A stretch of 64,000 nucleotides of DNA, from contig NC_051070.1 of NCBI RefSeq assembly GCF_004664715.2, forward strand, positions 75,252,231 through 75,316,230, in the 5' to 3' direction. This stretch comes from Peromyscus leucopus. Lineage: Eukaryota > Chordata > Mammalia > Rodentia > Cricetidae. The notes under the pieces were generated by a model, which was given only the letters and a program-made list of their open reading frames with translations, was not told where the DNA came from and did not search any database. Position 1 is the first letter of the stretch, and each line of letters begins with the position of its first letter. A program made the position numbers and the translations under genes. Positions 21,786 to 33,435 of this stretch are shown here, piece by piece.

Positions 21786-22258
21786 CGGGGAGGGGCCAGG
21801 GTCTCTCTCATGTAGTCCAGGCTGGTCTCAAATAATGTGTAGTAGAGATTGACCTAGAATGCCTGGATTTCCTATATCCATCTCCCAAAGGCGGAGATAG
21901 CAGTCATACATCACCACAGCTTGCTTGTGCATGCTCTCTTTCTGATAATGTTTGAAGTTTTATTTTTGGGTATGTGTGCATGCCTATGCAAGTACACACA
22001 TCTGTGAGTGCACATATGGAAGCCAGAGGAGGTTATAGGGATGCTTGGCCATGCTGGCCCTTAAGTGGGTACTGGGGATTTGAACTTACATTTTCATGCC
22101 TGCACTGGCAGCCTCCCACCCCCTCTCCACTGCCACAGTCTCTCACATTATGTCCAGTTTGTCCTGGAACTCATTATGTAACCCGGGTTGGCTTTGAACT
22201 TGTGGCAATCGCCCTGCCTTGGTCTATGAGTGCTGTAGAGCCACCATGCCTGGCTCGT
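21786..22258 (-). repeat. Cluster of three reverse SINEs (B1, B4/B3, B1)
   Basis: B1-like at about 21790-21925 ('tagtccaggctggtctc'), a B4/B3-like tail at about 21960-22105 ('gtgtgcatgcctatgcaagtac... ggaagccagagg'), and a B1-like at about 22130-22255 ('cctggaactcattatgtaacccgggttggc'). All are diverged. Confidence 0.6.
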
Positions 22259-22330
22259 AACTCATATCCCAACACTGGACACTTACCTATGTGAGTCGAG
22301 CAAGGATGCTTGCCTCTTCTTTCACTACCA

Positions 22331-22690
22331 CAGCGCCCCACTGTGGAAGTGCTGGACTGTTCAGCCTGCTGCTGCTGTGCACTTGGGGTCTTAACAGCAC
22401 AGCGCCCCACTACCCCAGCACAGCACCTCACTGCTCCAGCACAGCGCCCCACTGTGGAAGTGCTGCCACTGTTCAGTCTGCTGCTGCTGTGCATTTGGGA
22501 TCTTAACAGCACAGCGCCCCACTGCCCCAGCACAGCGCCCCACTGTGGAAGTTCTGCTGCCACTGTTCAGCCTGCTGCGGCTGAGTTTAGGGTCCCACCA
22601 GCACAGCGCCCCACTGCCCCAGCACAGCGCCTCACTGTGGAGCCCTGCTGCCACTGTTCAGCCTGCTGCTGCTATGCCTTTGGGGTTGTT
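22331..22690. repeat. Minisatellite, four units of about 91-111 bp
   Basis: Units begin at 22331, 22442, 22533 and 22625, each opening CAGCGCC(C/T)CACTGTGGA and running through GCCACTGTTCAG and (CTG)3-like triplets. Each unit also holds internal copies of a CAGCACAGCGCCCCACTG module, so it is a repeat within a repeat. Both strands stay open across the array for over 120 codons because stop codons are rare in this composition. I do not consider it coding. Confidence 0.8.
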
Positions 22691-22693
22691 TCT

Positions 22694-23040
22694 GATGATC
22701 TCAAGGAGCCAAATAACGAAGAAGTTGCTTCTACAACAGTTTCCTTTCATCTCTGTGGGTGTTCCTGCAAGATAAGTTTCTACAACGGGAACTGCCTGGT
22801 CAGGGTTTGTGCATACCTTAATTGTGACAGATGAAGTCAAGGTGTCACTGTGTCCCCCACTATAATTATATACATTTGCCTCTCAGGCTTTTACTTATGC
22901 TTATAAGCACTAACTTTTAAGACATTACTAAGCTGATAAAGATTTTTTTAAGTGTCTTATGTCTGGATTTATTATTATGTAAGATATAAAATGCTATATG
23001 AAAGATAGTTAACAATATATCACTAATGGGAATATTTTAT
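22694..23040. other. Unassigned AT-rich DNA
   Basis: No repeat recognised. Confidence 0.4.
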
Positions 23041-23042
23041 TT

Positions 23043-23043
<1 letters not shown>

Positions 23044-23125
<82 letters not shown>

Positions 23126-23275
23126 TGGGGGTACAAGTACCATGGCATGCCTGTGGAGGTCAGAGGGCAGCTTGCAGGGAATCCGTTCTCTCCCACTTGG
23201 TGGATTCTGGGGATCAAGTGCAGTTAGGCTTGGCAGGCAGTGCCTTGTCTGTGGCACCATCTCACCAGCCACAGC
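23044..23275 (-). repeat. (TC)n(TG)n microsatellite and B4/B3 SINE
   Basis: A compound (TC)15(TG)25-like tract at 23044-23123 leads into a reverse SINE ending 'tctgtggcaccatctcaccagcc'. The tract is the expanded tail of the SINE. Confidence 0.75.
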
Positions 23276-23597
23276 TAATTAACAAAGTTTAAAATTAGTA
23301 ATCAGCAGTAGAAAGTCGGTGAAGTACTTTTTAAAGCTTTCTCTAGCTTTAGACGTTAACGAATCATCAGAAAATACTACAGGGCATATTCCTATTGAAC
23401 TCAGAATGGACTCTTCTCAGTTTCCTAGGTTTAGGAGGCTCCAAAATTGATACTATCTTCTGGGTCTTGTGATATTCCTGCCATTTTGCCTTTTTTCCCT
23501 CCTCCTCCAACTTCCCTATCTCCCAGAGTTCCTCAGCACCCCTCCATCACCTTGTCTCTCCATGAGAATGAGGACACTCCCCTCCATCACTCTATCC
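23276..23597. other. Unassigned non-coding DNA
   Basis: Nothing recognised. Confidence 0.4.
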
Positions 23598-23605
23598 CTC
23601 TATAA

Positions 23606-23830
23606 CGGTGGTTCTCAACCAGTGCTCGTGACCACTTTGGGGGTCAAACAACCCTTTCCCAGGGGTCACATACCAGATACCCTGCATATCAGATATTTAT
23701 ATTACATTTCATAACAGTAGCAAAATTACAGTTATGCAGTAGCAACAACAATAATTTCATGGTTGGGAGTCACCACAACATGAGGAATTGTGTTAAAAGG
23801 TTGCAGCATTAGGAAGATTGAGAACCACTC
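23606..23830 (+). mobile_element. URR1-type non-autonomous hAT DNA transposon
   Basis: 225 bp with terminal inverted repeats (GGTGGTTCTCAACC and GATTGAGAACCAC), flanked by perfect 8-bp duplications CTCTATAA at 23598-23605 and 23831-23838. An 8-bp duplication is the hAT signature. The core 'cataacagtagcaaaattacagttatg' is typical of the rodent URR1 (Charlie-group) family. No transposase is encoded. Confidence 0.85.
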
Positions 23831-23838
23831 CTCTATAA

Positions 23839-24215
23839 AAATGCAAACACTCTTTGGATTCTTTGGTCCACACCAGAAGTAAAGGAATTCTGGAACCATG
23901 CCTACTCTCTATCCTATGAGCCCATGCATCAGGAATGAAACCAGAAAGACCCCAAGGGAGAGTGATACAGCAATGTCACAGACAGGAGGAAATGCTCCGT
24001 GTCCCTCCAGACTTCCTCAGAACTGCAATCATGTGATGTTTAAGATGCAGCTGCCAAGGAGAGCCAGCGTCCCTCTGCACAGGACACAGCTGCCCACCCT
24101 GCATGACAGCAGTGTTGTCTTGGATGGAGAGGCCCCTTTGCATAGAGGTCTATTTTTTCTTGCTTGTCAGTGCCTTTCCCTAGTTAAAAATGTCTGAGAA
24201 GGATTGAAAAAAAAT
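23839..24215. other. Unassigned non-coding DNA
   Basis: Nothing recognised. A 99-codon forward frame has no recognisable content. Confidence 0.35.
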
Positions 24216-24860
24216 GAAAACAATATATTTAGTCCTAGGCAAACAGAAATGTCTCTTTTGGTACAGACATATATTGTATTACCACACCTGATAACATTTA
24301 GTGTATCCCTCCAACAATTTTTATGCATTCACTTGCCATTTTCCCATAAATGAAAGCATATTATATATACTATTTCCTGCCTTGCTCTTTTCCATTGACA
24401 CAAGTATAGATTATATCCAGGTGTAGTGTGGTACAGGCATGGAATCCCAGCACTTACAGAGCAGAAGTAGGTGAATCACTGTGTGTTCCAGGCAAGCCTG
24501 GTCTACATAGTGTATCTAGGCCAACTGGAGCTGCCTAGTGAGACCCTGTCTCAAAAACAATAACAAAACAACAAAACAAAATAATCAAGTATAGATTATT
24601 CTAGATTTTCATGTAGCTACAGGATTCTATAGTGAATCTTGTCACTTCTCTACTAAGCAGGATTTGGGTTTATTCCACTGCTTGGCTATATACACAGCCC
24701 CTAGGCACACATAGGCTGCTATGTGTGTAAGGTCTACTTATAAAATACAATTGTAGGATTTCGATGTTTAACTCTGCTAGATACTGCACAGCCGCTTTCT
24801 GTAGAAGTTGCCCTGGTTCCCACTCTTTGCAATGCACACGAAGGGCTTTCCCTCACCCTG
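24216..24860 (-). repeat. Ancient L1-derived sequence, minus strand (tentative)
   Basis: Phrases such as 'tatttcctgccttgctctt', 'gcaggatttgggtttattccactgc' and 'gctagatactgcacagccgctttctgtagaagttgcc' follow the order of old mammalian L1 3' sequence read in reverse. It is very diverged and is interrupted by the B1 at 24414-24585. Confidence 0.4.
24414..24585 (+). repeat. B1 SINE with 14-bp target duplication
   Basis: Forward B1 ending in an (A/AAC)-rich tail, flanked by CAAGTATAGATTAT at 24401-24414 and 24586-24599; the head starts within or just after the left copy. Confidence 0.8.
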
Positions 24861-25229
24861 TCAAGAGAAATCCTTTGTAAATGAGCAGTTCTACAAGTAA
24901 GTACCACATGATGATACCGCCCTGAGAAAATGGACTTTTAAAAGAAAGACCCGAATGAACACAAATTGGAAACTGCTGGAGTCCCTCAGAGGGGTCAAGT
25001 CAGGCCCTGATGGAACTAGACTTCTTGTGCCTCTCCACCGACTCCAAGGCCCTTGAGAACATCTTACCTTGGTGAACCTATCCATGAGACACTGTCCCTG
25101 ATGGAAGGGACATCCCCAGAACCACTTAAGTTCTCATATGAAACCACCTTCTAGCACATTCTCCCATGCCGAAATCCCGAGTCCCAACTCATTACCAGAC
25201 CAATCTTCCTTATTTAGGGGTGGGGCCAG
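24861..25229. other. Unassigned non-coding DNA
   Basis: Nothing recognised. Confidence 0.35.
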
Positions 25230-25325
25230 CTTTCTGATTTTTGAGATAGGTTTTCACACTCTGACAAGTCTGTTGCCTCAGCCTCCTTGAGTGCTGGGAT
25301 TACAGGCAGGGTCACCATGTCCGGC
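25230..25325 (-). repeat. B1 SINE fragment
   Basis: 'tgttgcctcagcctccttgagtgctgggattacaggcagg' is the reverse of a B1 head. The rest is decayed. Confidence 0.6.
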
Positions 25326-25471
25326 TTTAGAATGACCTTCCCTGGCCCCCATGTTTCTACTCTAACTGAGCCACTGATTGTCCAGAGAGGAGATACCAAA
25401 TCATACTTCTTTGTTGAGTAACTTTTGGATTTCCTAGGGCTCTGTGGGCAGTGTTTGAGAACGAGGGGGCG

Positions 25472-25678
25472 GGATGGAGAGATGGCTCCATGGCTAACAG
25501 TGCTTGCTGCTCTTGCAGAGGACCCAGGTTCAGTTCCCAGCACCCACCTCAGTGGCTCACAACTGCCGGCAACTCTAGGGGATCAGTGTCTTCTTCTGGC
25601 CTCTGCAGGCAGCTGTACATGCTCACATAGAGACACACACACATATACGTGCAATAAATAAGTAAAAAGCTTAAAAAT
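25472..25678 (+). repeat. B2/B3-type tRNA-derived SINE
   Basis: Contains internal pol III promoter-like boxes ('gatggctccatggctaacagtgc', 'ggttcagttccc') and a tail 'gcaataaataagtaaaaagc'. Confidence 0.75.
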
Positions 25679-25689
25679 GAGTGAAAGGC

Positions 25690-25975
25690 AAAGCTGGAGA
25701 GAGCACACAATTGGTGAAGTGCTTGTTACATAAGCCTGGGGACCCAAGTTCAAACCCCACAATCCATGTGAAAAAGTAAGGCATGGTAGCATGGGCGTGT
25801 AATACCAGAGCTGGTGGGTAGAGACAGGCATTTCTGTCTTGGGTTTTCCTAGCCTAATTGGTGAGTACCAGGCCAACAAGAGACCCTGTATCAAAAAACA
25901 AGGAATGATACCCAAGGCTTTCCATATGCACTTGCACGCACAAAATGTACACCATCACAAAAGCCTACACATACA
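25690..25975 (+). repeat. B4/RSINE-type SINE
   Basis: 'gctggagagagcacacaattggtgaagtgcttgtt... acccaagttcaaaccccac', then a B1-like middle 'ggcatggtagcatgggcgtgtaatacc' and a Pu/Py tail. Confidence 0.6.
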
Positions 25976-26428
25976 GGAAGGAGTATGGGGGTCCACATGG
26001 GAAAGAAAAGAATGAGCAGAAGTGGCCGGGTGAGGTGCTAGTCCTCTAGGAAGGATGAGTGAGGTCAGCAGCCTCAGAGTCACATCTCTGATCTGGTCCA
26101 TTGAAAATCCAGACATGGAGGGCACAGGTACTCATATTCTCCTAGCTTGTGGACCAAGGAGTCACAAAGAGAGTGGATAGTTAGAGAGAGAGAGGTTAGT
26201 CAGTTTCAACCCACCAGCTCCTGGGCTGGCATGTAACTGGAGTGTTCCAGGCTCTTTCCAGGCCTTCAGGAGGTCCAGAAGCAGAGCAAGGAAGTAGGAA
26301 ATGAGCAGTTATATCCATGCACGCACACACACATTCTGTGTCTTTGACAATGCTAGGGACATATTTAATATTTCTAAGTTTTCCACTTAGATAATGGTAT
26401 AGCCATTTCATTAAGAAAGAATTTGAGA
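25976..26428. other. Single-copy non-coding DNA
   Basis: Nothing recognised. Confidence 0.35.
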
Positions 26429-26645
26429 GCTGGACAGTAATGGCACATGCCTTTAATCCCAGCACTTGGGAGGCAGAGGTGTGTAGATCTCCTGGTTCGA
26501 GGCCAACCTGGTCTACACAGCATGTTTCAGGACAACTAGGACTACACCAAGAAAACCTGACTCAAAAGCAAAGAAATAAAGAGAAAGAAAGGGAGGGAGG
26601 GAGGGAGGGAGAAAGGAAGAAAGGAAAGGAAGAAAGAAAGAAAGA
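26429..26645 (+). repeat. B1 SINE with expanded purine tail
   Basis: Forward B1 whose A-tail has become a GGGA/GAAA microsatellite (26580-26645). Confidence 0.85.
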
Positions 26646-26647
26646 TC

Positions 26648-27124
26648 TTAGACCTTGAGGCTCAAAGAGGTTTAAGGGACTTGCCCAGAGTCATACAGCC
26701 CTTGTGTCTCTTGCTGACTTGTATTGACTTTTCCTGCCTGGCATTCTTCTTAGGCAACAGCACTCTCTCCTTCATGAGTTCCAGTGGGACTGATTCCTCA
26801 TCCTTTCCCAGTCCAGCCTTGCCTCGGGAGTATACATGTGACCCTGACCTGAACAATCAGATTCTCCCCAGGACCTCTTTCTTTCCTCCATCCCTCACAT
26901 GAGAATCGTGTCTGCAGCTAGAGTCTGCAGTCAGAAGCTCAAGAAAAGAGATGATTCTTGTGACATCCTTTAAGCACCTGGATATAGCCAAACAAGCATC
27001 TGGGGTTCTCAGACATATCATTCAGCCATTGCTTATAATACTCTGATAAGTGCAAGAAAACACTGGAAATTGAATCCAGGTTTGTCGGACTTCAAAGCCA
27101 ATGCTCTCCACACTACCCAGAACA
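26648..27124 (+). repeat. MIR SINE pieces
   Basis: 'gaggctcaaagaggtttaagggacttgcccagagtcatacagcc' (26655-26705) and 'attgaatccaggtttgtcggacttcaaagccaatgctctccacactac' (about 27064-27118) match consecutive parts of the MIR core and tail. They may be one MIR split by unrelated DNA or two MIRs. Confidence 0.6.
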
Positions 27125-27499
27125 CAGCGCACATTGGCCCAGTTCTTTCCTATGGCCCAGACTCAAGAGGCGACTTTAAGCTCTGAGACAAGAACAAATC
27201 ACAAGGAGGCCATTGGGTTAAAGAAACTTTGGATATAGTATGGTCTACTGCCTAAGCTCTCTTCCCCAACAGACAACCACTAGCCCAGGTTAGTGGGAAA
27301 AATAGCTTCCCTTTGTACCTGGCCCCACCAAACCCTGGGGGCTTGGTCTGTGTTGCAACCCATTCAAGATGGTGCAGGTCCCTGAGGGATCAGGTAAGAC
27401 CTGTCTTTTTATATGAAGCCACACAGGTCTCCAGCAAATGTCAGAACATTCATGAGAAAGCATTGCTGGGCTGTTGTCTTGATCTGCCTGTGCACAGCA
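27125..27499. other. Unassigned non-coding DNA
   Basis: Nothing recognised. The longer forward frame from 27313 runs into the MLT1. Confidence 0.35.
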
Positions 27500-27830
27500 G
27501 AGTGCCCTGGGTGGTGTGGCTTAACCAACCCAAGTGTATTTTTACCCGATTCTGGAGGCAGAGACGTCAGTCCAAAATCATGATGCCAACAAGGTATGTT
27601 CTCATGGCTTGTGTGCCCACCTTCCTCTGTGCCCATATGGTCTCAGAGTGTGCTGAGGTATCTCTTAAGGCCATTCATCCTATTGGATCAGAGCTCCACC
27701 CTTGTGACATCGGTTAACCTAATTTCAATAGGGCCCTGTCTCCAGATGCCATTACATGGAGGGGTGGGCTTCAATAAGGAACTTTGTGGGAGGTGGCATA
27801 CAAATCCTTGGTCTATGACAGAGACGCTAT
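27500..27830 (-). mobile_element. MLT1-type MaLR LTR (ancient)
   Basis: Reverse MLT1 landmarks in order: 'gtgtggcttaaccaac', 'attctggaggcagagacgtcagtccaaaatca', 'ttaacctaatttc', 'gccattacatggaggggtgggcttcaa'. It predates the rodent radiation and is highly decayed. Confidence 0.6.
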
Positions 27831-28803
27831 GGAGAATCCCATTCACAGGAAGTGTGGAGGGCACACAGAACACAGTGCGAGCTGGCGGTGGGAAGGCTTC
27901 TCAAAGCTCAGGCAAGGCAGCTCGCAATGATGAGGGCAGACGACTTCTGGATCTGCGCTGGTTTGATGTTTGTGACAGGCCCAGCCAGGCCTTTGCTCTT
28001 TTAGCTCTTTCTGTTTTAGGGAGCTGTGTGCTGGGACTTCCTGGTTATACATGTTCAGGTTTGTGGTCTCCTCACCAGGAAAGCTAAATTAGTTAATTGA
28101 AAAATGAAAAATAGGAAAATTAAACCAGCAAGTTCTCCAAACATATTGGACCAATTTAAGACCCAGGTTAACATTGATTTATTGTTTTAATAAGGTTCCT
28201 ATGTAAGGAGAAATGACTGGCCTGCAACATAAATAAATGTGGATGGCATTTATTTGGCTATAATATATGAGAACAACAAGGAAGGGACCCACTGAGTTTT
28301 GCTTTTTTTTCTTCTTCTTTTTATCTTTAAAAACCTTCCAGCCTTAAACATTATTTTTCAATCAAAGCCTATATCCAAAGAAAAATGTGATCCTCAGAGC
28401 ACTTTCTCTACCAAAAAATGACCCTCAAAGCCATCTTAGAGCTCAAATAAAAGTGGCCCTCAGGCCAGGACAGTGTCATGGCTGGAAAAGGTATGAGGCT
28501 CAGAAGAGGCCTTGTGTATGGACAGAGGGCATTTCTCAACCTAGTACCCATTCAAACGGGGGTCACTTTGTCAGCATAAAGGGCCAGTGGAAGGTTGAGA
28601 TTCCAAAGCTGTGGTATGATGCCTTCATGACTCAAGTCCACCTCAAGTTCAGAGAGCTTGGTGAGCTCCCCTTAGCCTCCCAGACAGTCATGAAGGACTA
28701 TCATCATGGGCCCTGTATTTGAACTTTCTGGAAAGTACAGTCCCAAGGAACTATCTAATGTAGCCAGGAAAAAAAAAATAGAACAAAACAAAACAAAATA
28801 AAC

Positions 28804-28805
<2 letters not shown>
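27831..28805. other. Single-copy non-coding DNA
   Basis: No repeat recognised. 28100-28290 is AT-rich and repeat-free. A 111-codon forward frame (28387-28722) has no recognisable domain. Confidence 0.35.

Positions 28806-28806
<1 letters not shown>

Positions 28807-28846
<40 letters not shown>
28807..28846. repeat. (GT)20 microsatellite
   Basis: Pure GT dinucleotide run without an obvious SINE host. Confidence 0.95.
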
Positions 28847-28849
<3 letters not shown>

Positions 28850-29931
28850 GCTAAAATCCAGACCTTGTATGGCTAATCCATATAACTGCTATGGTACCTG
28901 CTGTGGAAACAGGGAGGGTAGGAGCCCCAGAGCTATTTTCCAGGGCCTTGCAAAGACAGGCAAAGCTAAGAGCCTCGATCCTAGTCTCTGGAAGATGTTG
29001 TAGGAAGCTACAAACTACCAAGCAGCCACTGAGGACGAAGCAGGTTAAATTGCATACCCAGAGTCTTATCTCTTAAGCCAAGCATCTAGGTTTTTGTTGC
29101 ATTTTTCTGTGTTTTTTTTTTTTTCCTTGCATAGGAAGGCAGGGCAGTAGGGGTACCTTTAAAGCTTACTGTCCTTGATGAATCTGAGGGAGGACTCAGA
29201 AGTTCAGAGAAACAACTACTCCCCAGCCAGCCCTACCAAGTTGAAATCTCCATGTGGGTCAAAGACAGCAAATCCAGGAGCCCTGGAGTGAAATTCTCAA
29301 GTGGCAGTGAACCGCCTTTCTTCTTCTGGCCTGGAGTCTGCTCAGCCCTCTGACAACTGTCCACTGTGTTGATCCTGTGCACAGTCCCAGAGAAGGCTAA
29401 CAGTCTTCTTCTCTCTAGTTCTTGAAATCTGGACACATGCCATTGAGGAGGCTGAGCCCACCCAAGGAGGGGGGAGGAGGCAGGAGGAGGGGGAAGGAGG
29501 GAGAAGGGGGAGGGTGGAAGAGGGGAGAGGAGAGAGGAGGAGGGAAGAGGACTCCACCAGAAACAATGGTGTATTGCACCACGAACTTGCAGTCCTCCCC
29601 AGAAAGGCTGTCCTCACTGCCCCACTTTTAGCAATCTGGTTTGTAGCCGCTGCAAGATAAAGTGAGTTGCAAGTGGGCATTTATCAGTATTGATCTGTGT
29701 CTGATGAGTATCAATAACGGGACATTATCAACACATGGGAAAAGATGAAAAGACTGAGGAGTGGAGGAGGGTTGAAAACTGTTCATGAAAGGACGTAATC
29801 TCTGTCAGGAGGCACTTGCTCACATTAACAAGTCCATGAAATTGATTGCCATGGAAAATGTTTCAGATAAAAACCCAAGGAAACACTGCAGAAATCTTGT
29901 AATCATTATCTCTTGGGATTTCTTTTTCTTT

Positions 29932-29933
<2 letters not shown>
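28847..29933. other. Single-copy DNA with a purine-rich tract
   Basis: Includes a T-run (about 29110-29124) and a GGA/GGGA-rich purine tract at 29463-29550 on the plus strand. Frames over the tract are low complexity. Confidence 0.4.

Positions 29934-29985
<52 letters not shown>
29934..29985. repeat. (TC)n microsatellite
   Basis: About 26 TC dinucleotides. It generates false open frames on both strands. Confidence 0.95.
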
Positions 29986-29991
<6 letters not shown>

Positions 29992-30457
29992 GTCCTCTCA
30001 CATTTGATAAGGACCCCCCCCAAAAAAACCCAAAAGCTGTTATCTACAGTATCAGGTATTTTAAGCTAACCTTGACTTCTTCCACTGTCCCAGGAAAAGC
30101 AATACCTTCAGTTTGATTAGGTTGATTGACAAGTTACTAGTTGAGTTAATAAAGGTGAAAATACTATTACTAAGGGGACTGATAGGCTGGCATCCAAGCT
30201 AATACAATGGGCCTATGTGATGAAGCGCACAGCTCCAGTGCCTGTCTGTGTAGGAAACTTCCAAACTGCAGTGGGATATGCCAGGAGGAAAAGGCGCTGA
30301 CCCTTTGGTTCCACCCTTTACTGGAGGCATGGTGCGGCTCCTTATCTGTAAAACTTGAGTGATAAGCCACCCCCACATCACCAGGCTGTGAGATGTCAGC
30401 TTCTCAGAGGAGCAGTCAACTCCAGAGGGAAGGGCCACTAGTACTGCATCTTTAAAA
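29986..30457. other. Unassigned non-coding DNA
   Basis: Nothing recognised. Confidence 0.35.
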
Positions 30458-30468
30458 CACTGCTTCTT

Positions 30469-30673
30469 AGCCGGGCGGTGGTGGCGCACGCCTTTAATCC
30501 CAGCACTCGGGAGGCAGAGGCAGGCGGATCTCTGTGAGTTCGAGGCCAGCCTGGTCTACCAAGTGAGTTCCAGGAAAGGCGCAAAGCTACACAGAGAAAC
30601 CCTGTCTTGAAAAACAAAAAAAAAAAAAAACAAAAAAAACAAACAAACAAAAAAAAAAAAACAAAAAAAAACC
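30469..30673 (+). repeat. Young B1 SINE
   Basis: Near-consensus B1 with intact pol III boxes and the 'aggaaaggcgcaaagctacacagagaaaccctg' 3' half I associate with cricetids, ending in a long interrupted A-tail. Target duplication CACTGCTTCTT at 30458-30468 and 30674-30684. Confidence 0.95.
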
Positions 30674-30684
30674 CACTGCTTCTT

Positions 30685-31321
30685 TTTGTTGTTTCAGTTT
30701 GGAGAAAAGTGAGCATGCTCAAACACATTTCTGTCCACCATGTCTATGATGCCCAGGCTTGTTCCTGTCCACCACTGTAACATTTCAAACAGATGCCCTG
30801 AGCCCTTGAGTACAAAAATGTGGTTGCCATCTTTAGTCTTGATCTTAAGCTGAGCATGCCCAGTGTGCACTTCTTAAAGCCCTAAATCCCTTAAAGCCCC
30901 TTAGCCTCTTTGAATAGCACCCCCATACTTCCTTTGTACCATGAGGTGTATGCTTTCAGAATAACCCTACCTGCTGCAGATGGTACATCTTCTCCATTCT
31001 TTTATCATCTGCTCATTGGGAGTGCACCCACTAAAAGGATAACACATTAGGGTCCATGATCCTGCAGGGGAAGGACAACTTGGTTTTAGAGTGCTAGACT
31101 CAGAGCCAGCACACAGGAGAGTTGCAGACAGAGCAATCTCCCTTCCATTTTGGGAAGAGAAACCCTACCTGGAGGTCTCATTCTCTCAGAAGAGTGTCTG
31201 GGTCATCAGTAGTTACCTCAGTGAGGAGAAAAGCTGAAGGAACAGTTTACCTCCAGTTTTCTCCCCAGGTTTCTTCTCCAGGGCTCCAAAGCCCTCATAA
31301 GCCAATGGGGACCTTGTTGTG
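30685..31321. other. Single-copy non-coding DNA
   Basis: Nothing recognised. Confidence 0.35.
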
Positions 31322-31446
31322 TTGTGTTTTGGACTGATCTCACTATGTTGCCCCAGCTGGTCTCCAAGTCCTAGGCTCAAGCAGTGCTCCTGTGTCTGCC
31401 TCTCAGATATTTGGAACCGTAGGCACTGGTGCCATCACATCCAGCC
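31322..31446 (-). repeat. Old B1/PB1-type SINE
   Basis: Reverse 7SL-derived monomer: 'ctcactatgttgccccagctggtctcc... ctcaagcagtgctcctgtgtctgcctctcagat'. It retains proto-B1 features and is diverged. Confidence 0.6.
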
Positions 31447-33430
31447 TCCTTTGAAGTTCCTGATTATGGCTTCCAGCCAGCATGCCCTGGCTCAGCTCTT
31501 CCAGTGAAGTACCAGAAGCTTTCTTACAGACTGCTGTGGTGCCTCCAAACCAAGTCCCACAGGACCCCAGACACTCTGGGACCCCTCACCTTCTCTTTAT
31601 TTTTCCAACCAAAGGGTTAATGCTTCTTCTTTGGGGTTGGAGGGAGAGGCATGGGTCAGGTCTTTTTTGTTTGTTTTGTTTTTTGTTTCAGCTAGTTAGC
31701 CGTTCAGATGCGGGTCTCCTGGTCTCACCTACTGGGAACCAGTTCTCCCTCTACACTTCTCTGTAGTTCCCCATTTACTTGTAGGATAGCCGAGAAGCCA
31801 AATTCACTCTCTCCAGAGGGGCCCTTTAGCAGGCTGCCTGTCTATGTCAGTGGCTGTCTACTTAGATTTTCCCCTTAGTTCCCGCTGCCCGGGGTCACTT
31901 GGCCTTGTATGGCTTGTAATATGAACCCCAAGTCCCAGCTTGGAGAGTGGCTTTCTTTGTTTTCTGACCCATGAAAGTGAGGTCTGGGCACTGAGATCTT
32001 CTGTGGGTGGTCTGCTGTTAGCACCAGCATTTCCTCTCTGAGAACTCACACACTTGGAAAGGCCCAGCCAGGCACACAGAAACCCCAGGCCAGTTTGGTC
32101 CCCATTTCTGTCCTATATTGTCCTGTCCTCTGCGCCACCCACCCTGTAAGGAGTCAAGTTACTGCACAGAGGCCCATGAGTCCAAACCCAGAACAAGCAC
32201 GGCCTTGCGGCCTTCGCTCATCCTACTAGTCATAGTAGGTAATAAGGGCCATACACACCGCATCTTCACTGGTTTTCTAAAGGATTTAGATGCCACTGTG
32301 GTGAACAAAATACACATTTACCTAAGGTCTGTAGGACATGGATGCTTTTTATCACATGTTTTTGTAAAATTATAATGACTGTCCTGTGAGATGGCTGTAA
32401 AATTTGACATTAACAAGAGGTCCCCGTCATAGAAGGGTTAGCAGGTGCTGTCATTCACTGTAGAGGTGGGAGGAGGTGTGTGTTTAATGGCGAACATGGG
32501 GGTGAAGAGATGTAAGAATACCAACTCACCAATCATTCCAGCTGGTGAGGATTTCTCCAGTTCTGCAAAACCGCAAAGCAAAGGGGAGGAGGAGGGGGGA
32601 GAAAGACGAAGGAGGAGGGGGAAGGGGGATGATTTTAGAATCTGAAACCTCCTCAGGAAAGCATGCTCACACATAATTGGCCTTTTCCAAGCACTATTGT
32701 GCTGGCTGCTGAATACAAAGATGTCGTCATCCTGGGATGCATGGAGAGCTGGATGGGACTGCGGCTGTAAGAGGTGCATCTCTCCCTCCCTCCCTCCCCA
32801 CCTCCACCCCTACCCCTTCAGCCCTTGCCCTCCTGCTCTTCCCTCCTCTGGCTGGTCTCCACAACAGTGTTGGCAGGTAGTTTCCAGCTGGGATGCCCGC
32901 CAGATTGCTAGACAGAGGAGCCAGGCTGCAGCTGTGTTGGCAGAGAGTGAAGAGAAGGAGCCGGCTCCTGAATGAAGTCCTGATTCTCCCTGAGGAAACT
33001 CGGGATGTTTCTAACACACGGGAGGGGGGAGGCACATTAGTTAGTCTGAGTACCGTGCTGTGCGGTAAATCAGAACATTGCAACAGTAACGCCAATGAAG
33101 AGCCTCAGCGTAGCACAGCAAAACCGGAGGGCAAAGCTTTGTTTTCAACAAGGCCTGGTACACATGTGCTTATGAGGGACTAGGTGCTGGACAGGTAGAC
33201 CCCTGACAGGCAGACAGATAGGGAGAGGGGCCACAGATAGATAACGAAATGGCAAATGTCCAGATCCCTCCTCACCCTCCTGACCTGAGGTGAAGTCCTG
33301 GTGGGTCTTTTTTCCCTCCAACAGGTCTCCTTCCCTCTGGCTGACCAATCCAGACTGGCCAGATATGACCTTAACATATTTACCTGAAATTGTGAGCCTA
33401 TCAGCTTCCCTTTCTTCATCTGAGCTGACC
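31447..33430. other. Single-copy non-coding DNA, about 2 kb
   Basis: The longest repeat-poor stretch of the first half. It holds a purine tract at 32580-32632 and a CT/CCT-rich tract at 32780-32850. No exon with splice sites and coding sense was found. Confidence 0.4.
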
Positions 33431-33435
33431 AACCC

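Noticed and set aside
22310..22834. 174-codon forward frame as a novel repeat protein
   Set aside because: It spans the minisatellite. Unit lengths (111, 91, 92) are not multiples of three, so the reading frame changes from unit to unit, and the reverse strand is equally open.
28387..28722. 111-codon forward frame
   Set aside because: No recognisable domain or homolog, no Kozak or splice support; probably chance.
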